Source: Saccharina japonica (lineage: Eukaryota > Sar > Phaeophyceae > Laminariales > Laminariaceae). From it: a stretch of 64,000 nucleotides of DNA. Made by a program: the position numbers and the translations under genes. Positions 11,947-22,591 of the stretch are shown here, one piece after another. The DNA lies in NCBI GenBank assembly GCA_008828725.1, contig MEHQ01002974.1, forward strand, positions 159,187 through 223,186. The letters run 5' to 3'. Below the pieces are notes generated by a model. The model was not told the origin of the DNA. It ran no database searches and saw nothing but the letters and a program-made list of their open reading frames with translations. How positions within the stretch are numbered: the stretch's first letter is position 1; each line of letters opens with the position of its first letter.

Positions 11947-12432
11947 GTGTGTCTCCGGTGGCAGCGGATGTTTTCTTCTACCGCGGCTGCCACCTCCCTG
12001 CTGTTTGCTGCTCCTCTCTTACGACTGCTGTGGGTGACTCCTATGAGCCTTCGTGTGGTTGCTCGTACTAGACGTCTGTTGGTCTTCGGCTGCGTGCTCT
12101 TCGCCGTCTTCAAATCTTCCGGCGTACCACCTCCTGGTGCTGAGTCGGTATATCTGCCCTGCATGTCGCAGAGCCTCCCTCCAGACCGGTACCTCGATGA
12201 ATGGGGAGACCACCTCTTCCATCACACGTTCACACGGCTCACCCAGCGTCTTCGTTTGGGGGCTTTGTTGTATCCGGCAACCTTGCGAGGACAACTATAC
12301 CACATTCAGCAATTTTACTGCTAAATCGGCTTTGTCCGCCAGCTCTTGAATATCTCAACTGTTTCGTGCGGAAGGGATGGTAACTGCGGCTGGCACTCTC
12401 TGCTCAACTGGAACTGCCGATTTTTGGGACAG
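11947..12432 (+). pseudogene. OTU-protease-like exon, degraded (copy 1)
   Basis: The frame begins with a hydrophobic stretch, continues to YLDEWGDHLF and LGALLYPATLRGQ, meets one TAA at 12322, then reads VSCGRDGNCGWHSLLN and ends at a splice donor, GACAG|GTGTGT (12432/12433). The DGNC(G/L)(F/W)HS signature is that of the catalytic-cysteine loop of OTU-family cysteine proteases. A second exon of this family at 37964-38212 (minus) aligns without gaps across the region, including the TAA position, and stops at the same phase-0 donor. The conserved histidine part of an OTU domain would lie in a later exon that I could not identify. The single stop makes it a pseudogene or a sequencing error. Confidence 0.55.
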
Positions 12433-13639
12433 GTGTGTGCACCACTAACACTGTTCATACACTGCCCACATATCTACTCTAACACTAGGTATTGTCTGCG
12501 TCCACGTCTGGTGGAGAGCAGTCATGCGCATACAGCAGTAGTGATGTGTGTGCGTGAAAGTTTCGTGTGTATATGTGTGTTTGAGCGTGTCATCGTCGTG
12601 TGTCGTCTCCTTTGCAGACGTATATCGAAGCAATCATGCACATACAGCGGTAGCAGTGATATTTGTAAGATTTGTTTGTACATTTGTGTGTTTGAGCGTG
12701 TGATGGTCGTGCGTCCTCCCCTTGGCAAACGTATACCAAACGCACCTTCCTCCAGCGCTCATATGTCAGGGTTACGTGCGTCGCGTGTGTTTGCTTGGCG
12801 ATATGTGCGTACTATGAGGTGTGTCCGTGTGCTACAGCAGCATTGAGTGGCCCGCTTCGGCGTTGTACACGGTGACCCATACACACATCCGTACACACTC
12901 ATCATGCCGTCCGCCCCTCCTCGCCAAATGATTCTCTTCGCATTGCAGAGGACTACATACAGTATTTACGAATACCCGATTGGTGACATTCGCCGCCTCA
13001 AAGTGAAAGTCGCCGACAACATTGTCCACCACGTCACGGCCGGCCGCGCCCTGTCCGTCGCCAACTTGCGCCGGCAATGACCAGCCCCCGGAATAAGCAC
13101 GCCTCTTCGTCTCTTCATGGGGCAGCGGGCGCCTACGATGGGTTTCGAGCTTTCTGACAACATCGACAGCCTCAAGCTGTTCTCGGACTTCTAGGTTCTT
13201 CAACATAACTTCTCGGCAGATCGGCGGTACCTCCCGCTGGGCGTGCCAAGTGTGGGAGTTATAAGTGACTTGCCTTTGGTCTGCCGGCCGAACCTTTTCA
13301 CCTTTCCTGATAACATGTCGCTCGAATCAGAACAACACATGGCGTGCGCCAGTACGACGGGGGTGCCTTCCCCCCCGAGGATCCGATCATACAATACCAG
13401 GACCCACGACACACGTGTATTGGCAAGACGCCAACCTGGCAAAAAACAGGACACCAGGAACGTACTGCTGTACTGTACGTGTTTGTACGTACGCAAGGCA
13501 ATATTCCACCCCAGTAATACTGGAATTTGTGAATTTGGTCTGTGACCATAGACAGACTTGTATCATGGCGATGAGTAAGGGTGAGAACAACAACAAACAA
13601 CAAACAACAGGAAAGCTCCTCCAGGCTGTGGGTAAGGGT
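12433..13639 (+). other. Downstream region of the OTU-like exon; possible further exons
   Basis: It follows the GT donor at 12433. Candidate acceptors are TCTCCTTTGCAG near 12616 and GCATTGCAG near 12946. A 77-codon frame at 12847-13080 and a 100-codon frame at 13243-13545 have coding-like composition but no recognised domain. I cannot assemble a gene from them. GTGTGT-rich stretches occupy 12530-12720. Confidence 0.35.
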
Positions 13640-13760
13640 TANGTGACTTCGCTCCCACAAAACACTGTGACATGACACTAGCAGTTCACCCTTCTCGGTC
13701 TATCTTTTTGTTGTTTTACTTGGAGTATGAGCGGTACTGAAGGCCCAAATTCTCCGTGTG
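13640..13760 (-). repeat. Short dispersed repeat, also at 19917 and 35215
   Basis: The reverse complement reads GACCGAGAAGGGTGAACTG then CATGTCACAGTGTTTTG and GGGAGCGAAGTCAC. The same sequence flanks and seeds the 35241-35575 minisatellite. An N at 13642 replaces sequence that is intact at 19917. At 13715 the motif TTGGAGTATGAGCGGTACTG is shared with 8922. Confidence 0.75.
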
Positions 13761-15104
13761 GATGTAGGTATCATACTGTGCAACAGCAGGAGTAACCAGT
13801 AGCCTATTGAGTCGCTGATCGAGAACAATATCGTACTATAGTAGCAGGTATAATAGCAGGTGTATGTACCAGCCATCCTATCTAACTCAGTGACATGAAG
13901 CACAATTTAGGTAAGGGTGTACTCAGTCATGTACGTACGAATAAATAAAATCAGTATGAATACGTCAGCTGTGAGTTCTACTGATTGAATAGTAGATACT
14001 CAACTTTGGGAGCTGCATAGACCGTTTGTTCTATGTCTTATTCGTAGTGTTCGTGTGGGATTCGTGATGTAGGTACCCTGGTAGTTACTACTCGATTTTA
14101 GAGTAAGCCGTTCGCGCGTGTTATGTGTTTATTCCTCGTTAAGGATATAATTCGGTGACTCCCCTGGATACTACCCGGGTCAGCAGGACAATGTAACAAG
14201 GGTAGCCCATGATCATTCTGCGCACTGAATAGTACTTGGTATCGTACTGCTATGGATATGCGGCGAAATACCAATGGCAACACTCTAATAAACTATGTGG
14301 GGCACTGTTCGAAGTTGAACGCTTGGAAGAGCAGCGTTCTTGAGAACAGTACGTAGTAGGTGGAACAGTCACGAGCAAGCATCCAAGGAACGTTGCTGTG
14401 GGTCGACCAGTACAGCCACCCGACAGCGTACATCTAGAGCCGAGCGTGTCGAGGCTGGTTGCGCCAACCAAGCTCACAACCAACAAACCAATTTTCTCAG
14501 CTCTGTCTGACCTGTTCTGTCTTTTTTCACCTTGGCCCAGAGAGGGCAACCTTTTCAACATCATCCGTTTCTTCTGAGAGAAGCTAACAAGCGCGCCTAA
14601 CGGCGGCTTGCGCCAAGCCTCTGGACTAGCGTGTCCACCACAATGCCACAAGCGGACACCGCCCTCCAAAAGGTTAGAGCTTCGACGTGTTTGACGTTTC
14701 GCGCAGAGCTGCGGCCCATCAGGTACGACAAGCAACGACTACTCGTACACCTGAGGTCCGAGTTGCAACGTACGTACTCGTACATACAGCAGAGACCAGA
14801 TCCAGCTGTGAGTTCCTCTGCAGAGCTTCGTTCATCATCGCCGTCTACGAGGAGCTGCTGCTCCTATTAATAGAACAATGTCTACCTCCCCGCAGAGCTG
14901 TCAATATAATCTTCACCTGGAGCTGCTGCTGTGCTGCTACAACGTCCTTGTATATCTACCGGGACCTACCTGCTGCACTATTTTCAAGATCGTCGTACTA
15001 TGGTTATTACACTCGTGGACTGTTTTGTTCGTATTAAAACATTGTTGTCAAGAAAACATTGCCGGTGCACAGGTACTATATACCTACCGGTTTATATTAA
15101 TAGC
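13761..15104. other. Unassigned sequence inside duplication copy 1
   Basis: The longest frame is 14250-14735 on the minus strand (161 codons). It has no recognisable domain and starts from a non-ATG codon. CTGCTGCT and TACGTACG words are frequent. I cannot support a gene. Confidence 0.45.
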
Positions 15105-15305
15105 TCTTTCGCGATTACGTGCTTTTTTCCCTATGCCACAGATCAGCGTATTCGGAGGGCTTTCCTGCGCGCGGTCTAACTACACTAAAATCAGGTCAAA
15201 ATATCCACACATCATTTTAAGATAAAACATTCAACATTAATTTATAGATATTTTGTTTCCAGACTAAAAATCGTTTTGTTTTTAGAAGAGTCAAGGTGGT
15301 CCAAA
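15105..15305 (+). repeat. Dispersed repeat encoding ISVFGG-SC-RSN-YTKI
   Basis: A pyrimidine-rich tract ends in CACAG at 15141 and is followed by a frame reading ISVFGGLSCARSNYTKI. The same arrangement on the minus strand at 49020-49222 and 58168-58372 reads ISVFGGISCSRSNPYTKI after CTTGCAG. Similarity extends about 200 bp beyond the frame, so it is a repeat family that may carry an exon-like module. Confidence 0.7.
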
Positions 15306-15344
15306 ATTTATTTTTCGACACACCACGTGGAAGTATTAAACTTC

Positions 15345-15545
15345 GACCCTGGAGGGGGGGGGGGGCTGATACCGTCCCCTCCCTCTACGCCTCAATAATA
15401 CCTATATTGCACTGAACACAGGGGACGGTAGAGAGTCGCCCCCCCCCTGCTTTAAAAACTGAACACAGGGGACGGTAGAGACCCCCCCCCCCTGCTTTAA
15501 AAACTGAACACAGGGGACGGTAGAGATCCGCCGCCCCCCTGCCTG
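15345..15545. repeat. 47-bp tandem repeat, three copies
   Basis: ACTGAACACAGGGGACGG recurs at spacings of 47 and 45 bp, with C-runs between. The equivalent site in duplication copy 2 (about 21620-21730) has one copy. This accounts for the 92-bp difference between the two large copies. Confidence 0.9.
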
Positions 15546-16003
15546 ATACAAGGCATTTAAGGGTTCTACAATACTACTGGGCGGTACTGCAGCCCCAGCT
15601 ACGTAGTGACAACGACTGTAGCAGCAGTAGTGAGCAGTATAGAGGAGCAATGAGCTCGCTCGAAGGTGGACCGGAAGGCCGCGAAACGAGCCGTGGGATC
15701 GGCAAGCAGATTTATCGATAGACCCCTCCACACCTCTGTATATGCCCTTCCAACGAAAATCCATCACGCAAACGAACCGCTGACCGCGCCTCGTGTCATT
15801 AACACCTTACCTTACCACCTGCTTATTTACATGCCCTGTACGCCACTGTCGGAGAGATCGCGAACAGTGCTCTCGACACTCAAATAATACATCATGGAAT
15901 GCCTTGTGTAAGCCTTAAAACAGTTGGACTCTACACTGAAGTACGAGTAAAAACATGCCAGTATGGTATGCCCGTTAAGCACATGATGACCATGCAGTGT
16001 ACC

Positions 16004-16617
16004 NGAGACCCATTCATCCCCATGTCGTTCATCGTTTGTCAGTTTAGCTCGATTATCATGTAGCTGGGAGATATGATCGTTTGTAGGGGCAGTTGTTGCG
16101 AAACATGCTTTGGTTACAGCTGAGAGTGGTCGTTAAGCATACTGTAAACCATCAACTTTTCATCCTCAAACCTGTTGCGTTCTGTCGCCCTTCATCGGAA
16201 CACCGTTCTGTTCATCGATTTCGAATACTTAGCTATTACCGATCTCCACGTCTTTAGCGAGCGATAAATGGTATTCCAAGAAATAAAACGTTTTGTTTCT
16301 GGGTATGACATAGCAGAAATTACACGGACCGTGGTTGTTTCGTCTGGCTACATCAAGCATGAAGCCGTCTGCGGCAGCAACGCGACCTCATGTCCCACAT
16401 ACAAACGGATTAAACTGACCCCGTCGGGGGACACGTCATATGTACTATTGGCACACAGTGTAGAAGCAATGCGTACCTACCAAGCAATTCGAGCTGCTTG
16501 AAATAGATAAATTCGAGTTCATGGTATAAGCTCTGCCCCGGAGTTGTCGCCCCAGTGAAGCGGTGTGTATTGCTTGTTGTTAAAACTACAGTTCAAATAA
16601 TCAGAACGCACACTGTC
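16004..16617. other. Unique spacer between the two 5.4-kb copies
   Basis: It starts with a single N that marks the end of copy 1. A 77-codon plus-strand frame (16268-16501) lacks recognised motifs. I see no repeat shared with the rest of the window. Confidence 0.6.
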
Positions 16618-17460
16618 GGGGTCCCGAGGGGGGGGTTCGGGGGTGGGCGCGTCGCCCCCGCGTCGACACTGCTATTTGCATCCAAGCTCTGTCCGGCTGC
16701 CGTGCCATCCTAACACTGCACTGCTATTTGCGTCAAAGCTCTGGTACTGGATTTCGAACGCACACTGTCGGGGGGGCGCGTCGTCCCCTCCCGACACTGC
16801 TATTTGCATCCAAGCTCTGTTCGGCTGCCATGCCAACATAGCACTACACTGCTATTTGTGTCCAATCGCTGGTACTTGATAAATAACTCATATTATCGGA
16901 GGGCCCGACGGCGGCGTCGCCCCCCCCCAACACTGTTATTTGCATCCAAGCTCTATTCAGCTGCCGTGCCAACATAGCACTATACTGCTATTTGCGTCCA
17001 AGCTCAGGTACTGGATAAATAACGCATACTGTCGAGGGTTCATGGGCGGGGGGCTCGGGAGCGGGCGCGTCGCCCCCCCCCCCCGACACTGTTATTTGCA
17101 TTCAAGCTATGTTCGGCTGCAGTGCCAACATAGCACTGCACTGCTATGTGCGTCCAAGCGCTGGTATTGGATATAGAACGCATACTGTCGGGGGGCCCGG
17201 GGTGGGGGGGTGTTGAGGAGGGGCGCGTCGCCCCCCCCAAACACTGCTATTTGCATCCAAGTTGTTTTTGGCTGACGTGTCAACCTAACACTACAATGCT
17301 ATTTGCGTCCACGCTCTGTTCGGCTGCCGTGCCAACCGAACACTGGTTAGGCATTCTGTGATGCACACTGTCGGGACCCTTCCAACGCACATTGACGCAC
17401 CTGCTTCCATCACATTATTCATTCGGCTGCTGTTTCCCCCCACCGACACTGCAATTTGCA
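16618..17460. repeat. Poly-G/poly-C minisatellite array, second block
   Basis: About five units of the same type as 9370-11180. From 16854 on they are part of duplication copy 2; the earlier two units are independent, so the copy boundary lies inside the array. Confidence 0.9.
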
Positions 17461-18224
17461 TCCAAACACTGTTTTCTGCTGTTATGGGGTTGCAAGGCTC
17501 CTTCTCGCGACTACGCCCCATATATATCTGCCTTCCTTCCTATTCCAACCCTGCTCTACGCGCCTTTGAGGTTGCGCTTCTGCCCCCAATACTCCTTCTC
17601 CATGCCTCTGTGCGTCTGCTACAGTGCGTCTGCTGCGCACACCTGTTTTCAACACATCATTCATTCGGCTGCAGTGGCGAGCTGTACTCGTCCTCTTCTT
17701 GTCGCTGCTGCTACCGCAGCACTCATCACGTACTACCTACTGCTGTTGTGGGTGTGTGCTATGAGCCTTCGTATGTTTAATCGTGCTAGACTTCTGCGTG
17801 TCTTCGGCTATGCTTTACCATGTGCTTTTGGGTGTCTGAATCACGCGAGTCCATACATCCTACTGCTGTGCGTGTGAGCTATGAGTTCGTATGTTTGCTC
17901 GTGCTAGACTTCTGCTGGTCTTTGGGCCATGTTTTACACACAAATTTGTCACTTCTTTGTGACCGGGGCTGCGGAGAGGAATTCCCTTCTGAAAAATGCC
18001 GCCTACTAGAAGATAAACACAAAATTTCAAACAGCGATACCAACAAACTCTGTTCCGCAACATTCATCCTCTCGCCCTCAATACACACACCAACTCACAC
18101 CGTGCACATCGCACACCCACTCCCTCTGTCCCCAGTTGAACACACCTCCGTCTGGTGGGTGTTCTGTTGCGTGTTACTGCTCCCTTCTTTATGACCTTCG
18201 ATGTAATCTTGTCTGTGGTCTACT

Positions 18225-18710
18225 GTGTGTCTCCGGTGGCAGCGGATGTTTTCTTCTACCGCGGCTGCCACCTCCCTGCTGTTTGCTGCTCCTCTCTTAC
18301 GACTGCTGTGGGTGACTCCTATGAGCCTTCGTGTGGTTGCTCGTACTAGACGTCTGTTGGTCTTCGGCTGCGTGCTCTTCGCCGTCTTCAAATCTTCCGG
18401 CGTACCACCTCCTGGTGCTGAGTCGGTATATCTGCCCTGCATGTCGCAGAGCCTCCCTCCAGACCGGTACCTCGATGACTGGGGAGACCACCTCTTCCAT
18501 CACACGTTCACACGGCTCACCCAGCGTCTTCGTTTGGGGGCTTTGTTGTATCCGGCAACCTTGCGAGGACAACTATACCACATTCAGCAATTTTACTGCT
18601 AAATCGGCTTTGTCCGCCAGCTCTTGAATATCTCAACTGTTTCGTGCGGAAGGGATGGTAACTGCGGCTGGCACTCTCTGCTCAACTGGAACTGCCGATT
18701 TTTGGGACAG
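18225..18710 (+). pseudogene. OTU-protease-like exon, degraded (copy 2)
   Basis: It is the same frame as at 11947-12432, with the same TAA (18600) and the same donor after 18710. One residue differs (YLDDWGDH instead of YLDEWGDH). Because the stop is shared, it predates the duplication or both copies derive from the same reads. Confidence 0.55.
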
Positions 18711-21381
18711 GTGTGTGCACCACTAACACTGTTCATACACTGCCCACATATCTACTCTAACACTAGGTATTGTCTGCGTCCACGTCTGGTGGAGAGCAGT
18801 CATGCGCATACAGCAGTAGTGATGTGTGTGCGTGAAAGTTTCGTGTGTATATGTGTGTTTGAGCGTGTCATCGTCGTGTGTCGTCTCCTTTGCAGACGTA
18901 TATCGAAGCAATCATGCACATACAGCGGTAGCAGTGATATTTGTAAGATTTGTTTGTACATTTGTGTGTTTGAGCGTGTGATGGTCGTGCGTCCTCCCCT
19001 TGGCAAACGTATACCAAACGCACCTTCCTCCAGCGCTCATATGTCAGGGTTACGTGCGTCGCGTGTGTTTGCTTGGCGATATGTGCGTACTATGAGGTGT
19101 GTCCGTGTGCTACAGCAGCATTGAGTGGCCCGCTTCGGCGTTGTACACGGTGACCCATACACACATCCGTACACACTCATCATGCCGTCCGCCCCTCCTC
19201 GCCAAATGATTCTCTTCGCATTGCAGAGGACTACATACAGTATTTACGAATACCCGATTGGTGACATTCGCCGCCTCAAAGTGAAAGTCGCCGACAACAT
19301 TGTCCACCACGTCACGGCCGGCCGCGCCCTGTCCGTCGCCAACTTGCGCCGGCAATGACCAGCCCCCGGAATAAGCACGCCTCTTCGTCTCTTCATGGGG
19401 CAGCGGGCGCCTACGATGGGTTTCGAGCTTTCTGACAACATCGACAGCCTCAAGCTGTTCTCGGACTTCTAGGTTCTTCAACATAACTTCTCGGCAGATC
19501 GGCGGTACCTCCCGCTGGGCGTGCCAAGTGTGGGAGTTATAAGTGACTTGCCTTTGGTCTGCCGGCCGAACCTTTTCACCTTTCCTGATAACATGTCGCT
19601 CGAATCAGAACAACACATGGCGTGCGCCAGTACGACGGGGGTGCCTTCCCCCCCGAGGATCCGATCATACAATACCAGGACCCACGACACACGTGTATTG
19701 GCAAGACGCCAACCTGGCAAAAAACAGGACACCAGGAACGTACTGCTGTACTGTACGTGTTTGTACGTACGCAAGGCAATATTCCACCCCAGTAATACTG
19801 GAATTTGTGAATTTGGTCTGTGACCATAGACAGACTTGTATCATGGCGATGAGTAAGGGTGAGAACAACAACAAACAACAAACAACAGGAAAGCTCCTCC
19901 AGGCTGTGGGTAAGGGTTCGTGACTTCGCTCCCACAAAACACTGTGACATGACACTAGCAGTTCACCCTTCTCGGTCTATCTTTTTGTTGTTTTACTTGG
20001 AGTATGAGCGGTACTGAAGGCCCAAATTCTCCGTGTGGATGTAGGTATCATACTGTGCAACAGCAGGAGTAACCAGTAGCCTATTGAGTCGCTGATCGAG
20101 AACAATATCGTACTATAGTAGCAGGTATAATAGCAGGTGTATGTACCAGCCATCCTATCTAACTCAGTGACATGAAGCACAATTTAGGTAAGGGTGTACT
20201 CAGTCATGTACGTACGAATAAATAAAATCAGTATGAATACGTCAGCTGTGAGTTCTACTGATTGAATAGTAGATACTCAACTTTGGGAGCTGCATAGACC
20301 GTTTGTTCTATGTCTTATTCGTAGTGTTCGTGTGGGATTCGTGATGTAGGTACCCTGGTAGTTACTACTCGATTTTAGAGTAAGCCGTTCGCGCGTGTTA
20401 TGTGTTTATTCCTCGTTAAGGATATAATTCGGTGACTCCCCTGGATACTACCCGGGTCAGCAGGACAATGTAACAAGGGTAGCCCATGATCATTCTGCGC
20501 ACTGAATAGTACTTGGTATCGTACTGCTATGGATATGCGGCGAAATACCAATGGCAACACTCTAATAAACTATGTGGGGCACTGTTCGAAGTTGAACGCT
20601 TGGAAGAGCAGCGTTCTTGAGAACAGTACGTAGTAGGTGGAACAGTCACGAGCAAGCATCCAAGGAACGTTGCTGTGGGTCGACCAGTACAGCCACCCGA
20701 CAGCGTACATCTAGAGCCGAGCGTGTCGAGGCTGGTTGCGCCAACCAAGCTCACAACCAACAAACCAATTTTCTCAGCTCTGTCTGACCTGTTCTGTCTT
20801 TTTTCACCTTGGCCCAGAGAGGGCAACCTTTTCAACATCATCCGTTTCTTCTGAGAGAAGCTAACAAGCGCGCCTAACGGCGGCTTGCGCCAAGCCTCTG
20901 GACTAGCGTGTCCACCACAATGCCACAAGCGGACACCGCCCTCCAAAAGGTTAGAGCTTCGACGTGTTTGACGTTTCGCGCAGAGCTGCGGCCCATCAGG
21001 TACGACAAGCAACGACTACTCGTACACCTGAGGTCCGAGTTGCAACGTACGTACTCGTACATACAGCAGAGACCAGATCCAGCTGTGAGTTCCTCTGCAG
21101 AGCTTCGTTCATCATCGCCGTCTACGAGGAGCTGCTGCTCCTATTAATAGAACAATGTCTACCTCCCCGCAGAGCTGTCAATATAATCTTCACCTGGAGC
21201 TGCTGCTGTGCTGCTACAACGTCCTTGTATATCTACCGGGACCTACCTGCTGCACTATTTTCAAGATCGTCGTACTATGGTTATTACACTCGTGGACTGT
21301 TTTGTTCGTATTAAAACATTGTTGTCAAGAAAACATTGCCGGTGCACAGGTACTATATACCTACCGGTTTATATTAATAGC

Positions 21382-21582
21382 TCTTTCGCGATTACGTGCT
21401 TTTTTCCCTATGCCACAGATCAGCGTATTCGGAGGGCTTTCCTGCGCGCGGTCTAACTACACTAAAATCAGGTCAAAATATCCACACATCATTTTAAGAT
21501 AAAACATTCAACATTAATTTATAGATATTTTGTTTCCAGACTAAAAATCGTTTTGTTTTTAGAAGAGTCAAGGTGGTCCAAA
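21382..21582 (+). repeat. ISVFGG dispersed repeat, copy in duplication 2
   Basis: It is identical in layout to 15105-15305: pyrimidine tract, CACAG, then the ISVFGG frame. Confidence 0.7.
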
Positions 21583-22188
21583 ATTTATTTTTCGACACAC
21601 CACGTGGAAGTATTAAACTTCGACCCTGGAGGGGGGGGGGGGCTGATACCGTCCCCTCCCTCTACGCCTCAATAATACCTATATTGCACTGAACACAGGG
21701 GACGGTAGAGATCCGCCGCCCCCCTGCCTGATACAAGGCATTTAAGGGTTCTACAATACTACTGGGCGGTACTGCAGCCCCAGCTACGTAGTGACAACGA
21801 CTGTAGCAGCAGTAGTGAGCAGTATAGAGGAGCAATGAGCTCGCTCGAAGGTGGACCGGAAGGCCGCGAAACGAGCCGTGGGATCGGCAAGCAGATTTAT
21901 CGATAGACCCCTCCACACCTCTGTATATGCCCTTCCAACGAAAATCCATCACGCAAACGAACCGCTGACCGCGCCTCGTGTCATTAACACCTTACCTTAC
22001 CACCTGCTTATTTACATGCCCTGTACGCCACTGTCGGAGAGATCGCGAACAGTGCTCTCGACACTCAAATAATACATCATGGAATGCCTTGTGTAAGCCT
22101 TAAAACAGTTGGACTCTACACTGAAGTACGAGTAAAAACATGCCAGTATGGTATGCCCGTTAAGCACATGATGACCATGCAGTGTACC

Positions 22189-22591
22189 ATCCAGCCTCGA
22201 CCAAGCAGCAAAGAAACACGACCATACCAGGTATAACATATCGCACGAAACAATTGGTGACATGTTACGTTATTTGACTCGATGTGAGGGTTTCAGCCTC
22301 TCTGGTATTATGCTGGCACACAAATCACATACAGCCAGTACAGGACACCCAATCAGGAAGAGGAAATCTGGTCCAGGCTGGACTTCTTACTCGAGATAGG
22401 ACGCTTTCTACACAAATTTCAAGATAGAGACTCGTTAATATTTTATTTTTACTCTGAATCGCAGCCAGGCTTTCTTATTAGTCTGTTTCTTATTAGGCCT
22501 GGATACAAACATAAACACATATTATTAATTGTAAACATTCCACACCTCGTACGAGGTGGTTCCAGCGACACCCAAAAATATTCCGTCTTCG
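22189..22591. other. Unassigned AT-rich sequence
   Basis: No gene is supported; short frames only. It separates the duplication end from the large palindrome. Confidence 0.5.

Larger units (their letters stand above)
10574..16003 (+). repeat. 5.4-kb direct duplication, copy 1
   Basis: This segment recurs at 16854-22188 in the same orientation with only a few differences: A/C in GATGAATGG near 12200, an N at 13642, C-run lengths, and 3 versus 1 copies of a 47-bp unit. It ends exactly at a single N (16004), where similarity stops abruptly. An 850-bp spacer separates the copies. It may be a very recent duplication or an assembly redundancy. Confidence 0.95.
16854..22188 (+). repeat. 5.4-kb direct duplication, copy 2
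   Basis: It matches 10574-16003 with an offset of 6280, later 6278 and 6277, dropping to 6185 after the 47-bp array. After ACC at 22188 the sequence differs from copy 1. It carries the same internal features: diverged repeats, OTU-like exon, ISVFGG repeat and the single 47-bp unit. Confidence 0.95.

Noticed and set aside
14250-14735. 161-codon minus-strand frame (also at 20527-21012)
   Set aside because: Non-ATG start, no domain, and its duplicate adds no independent conservation evidence.
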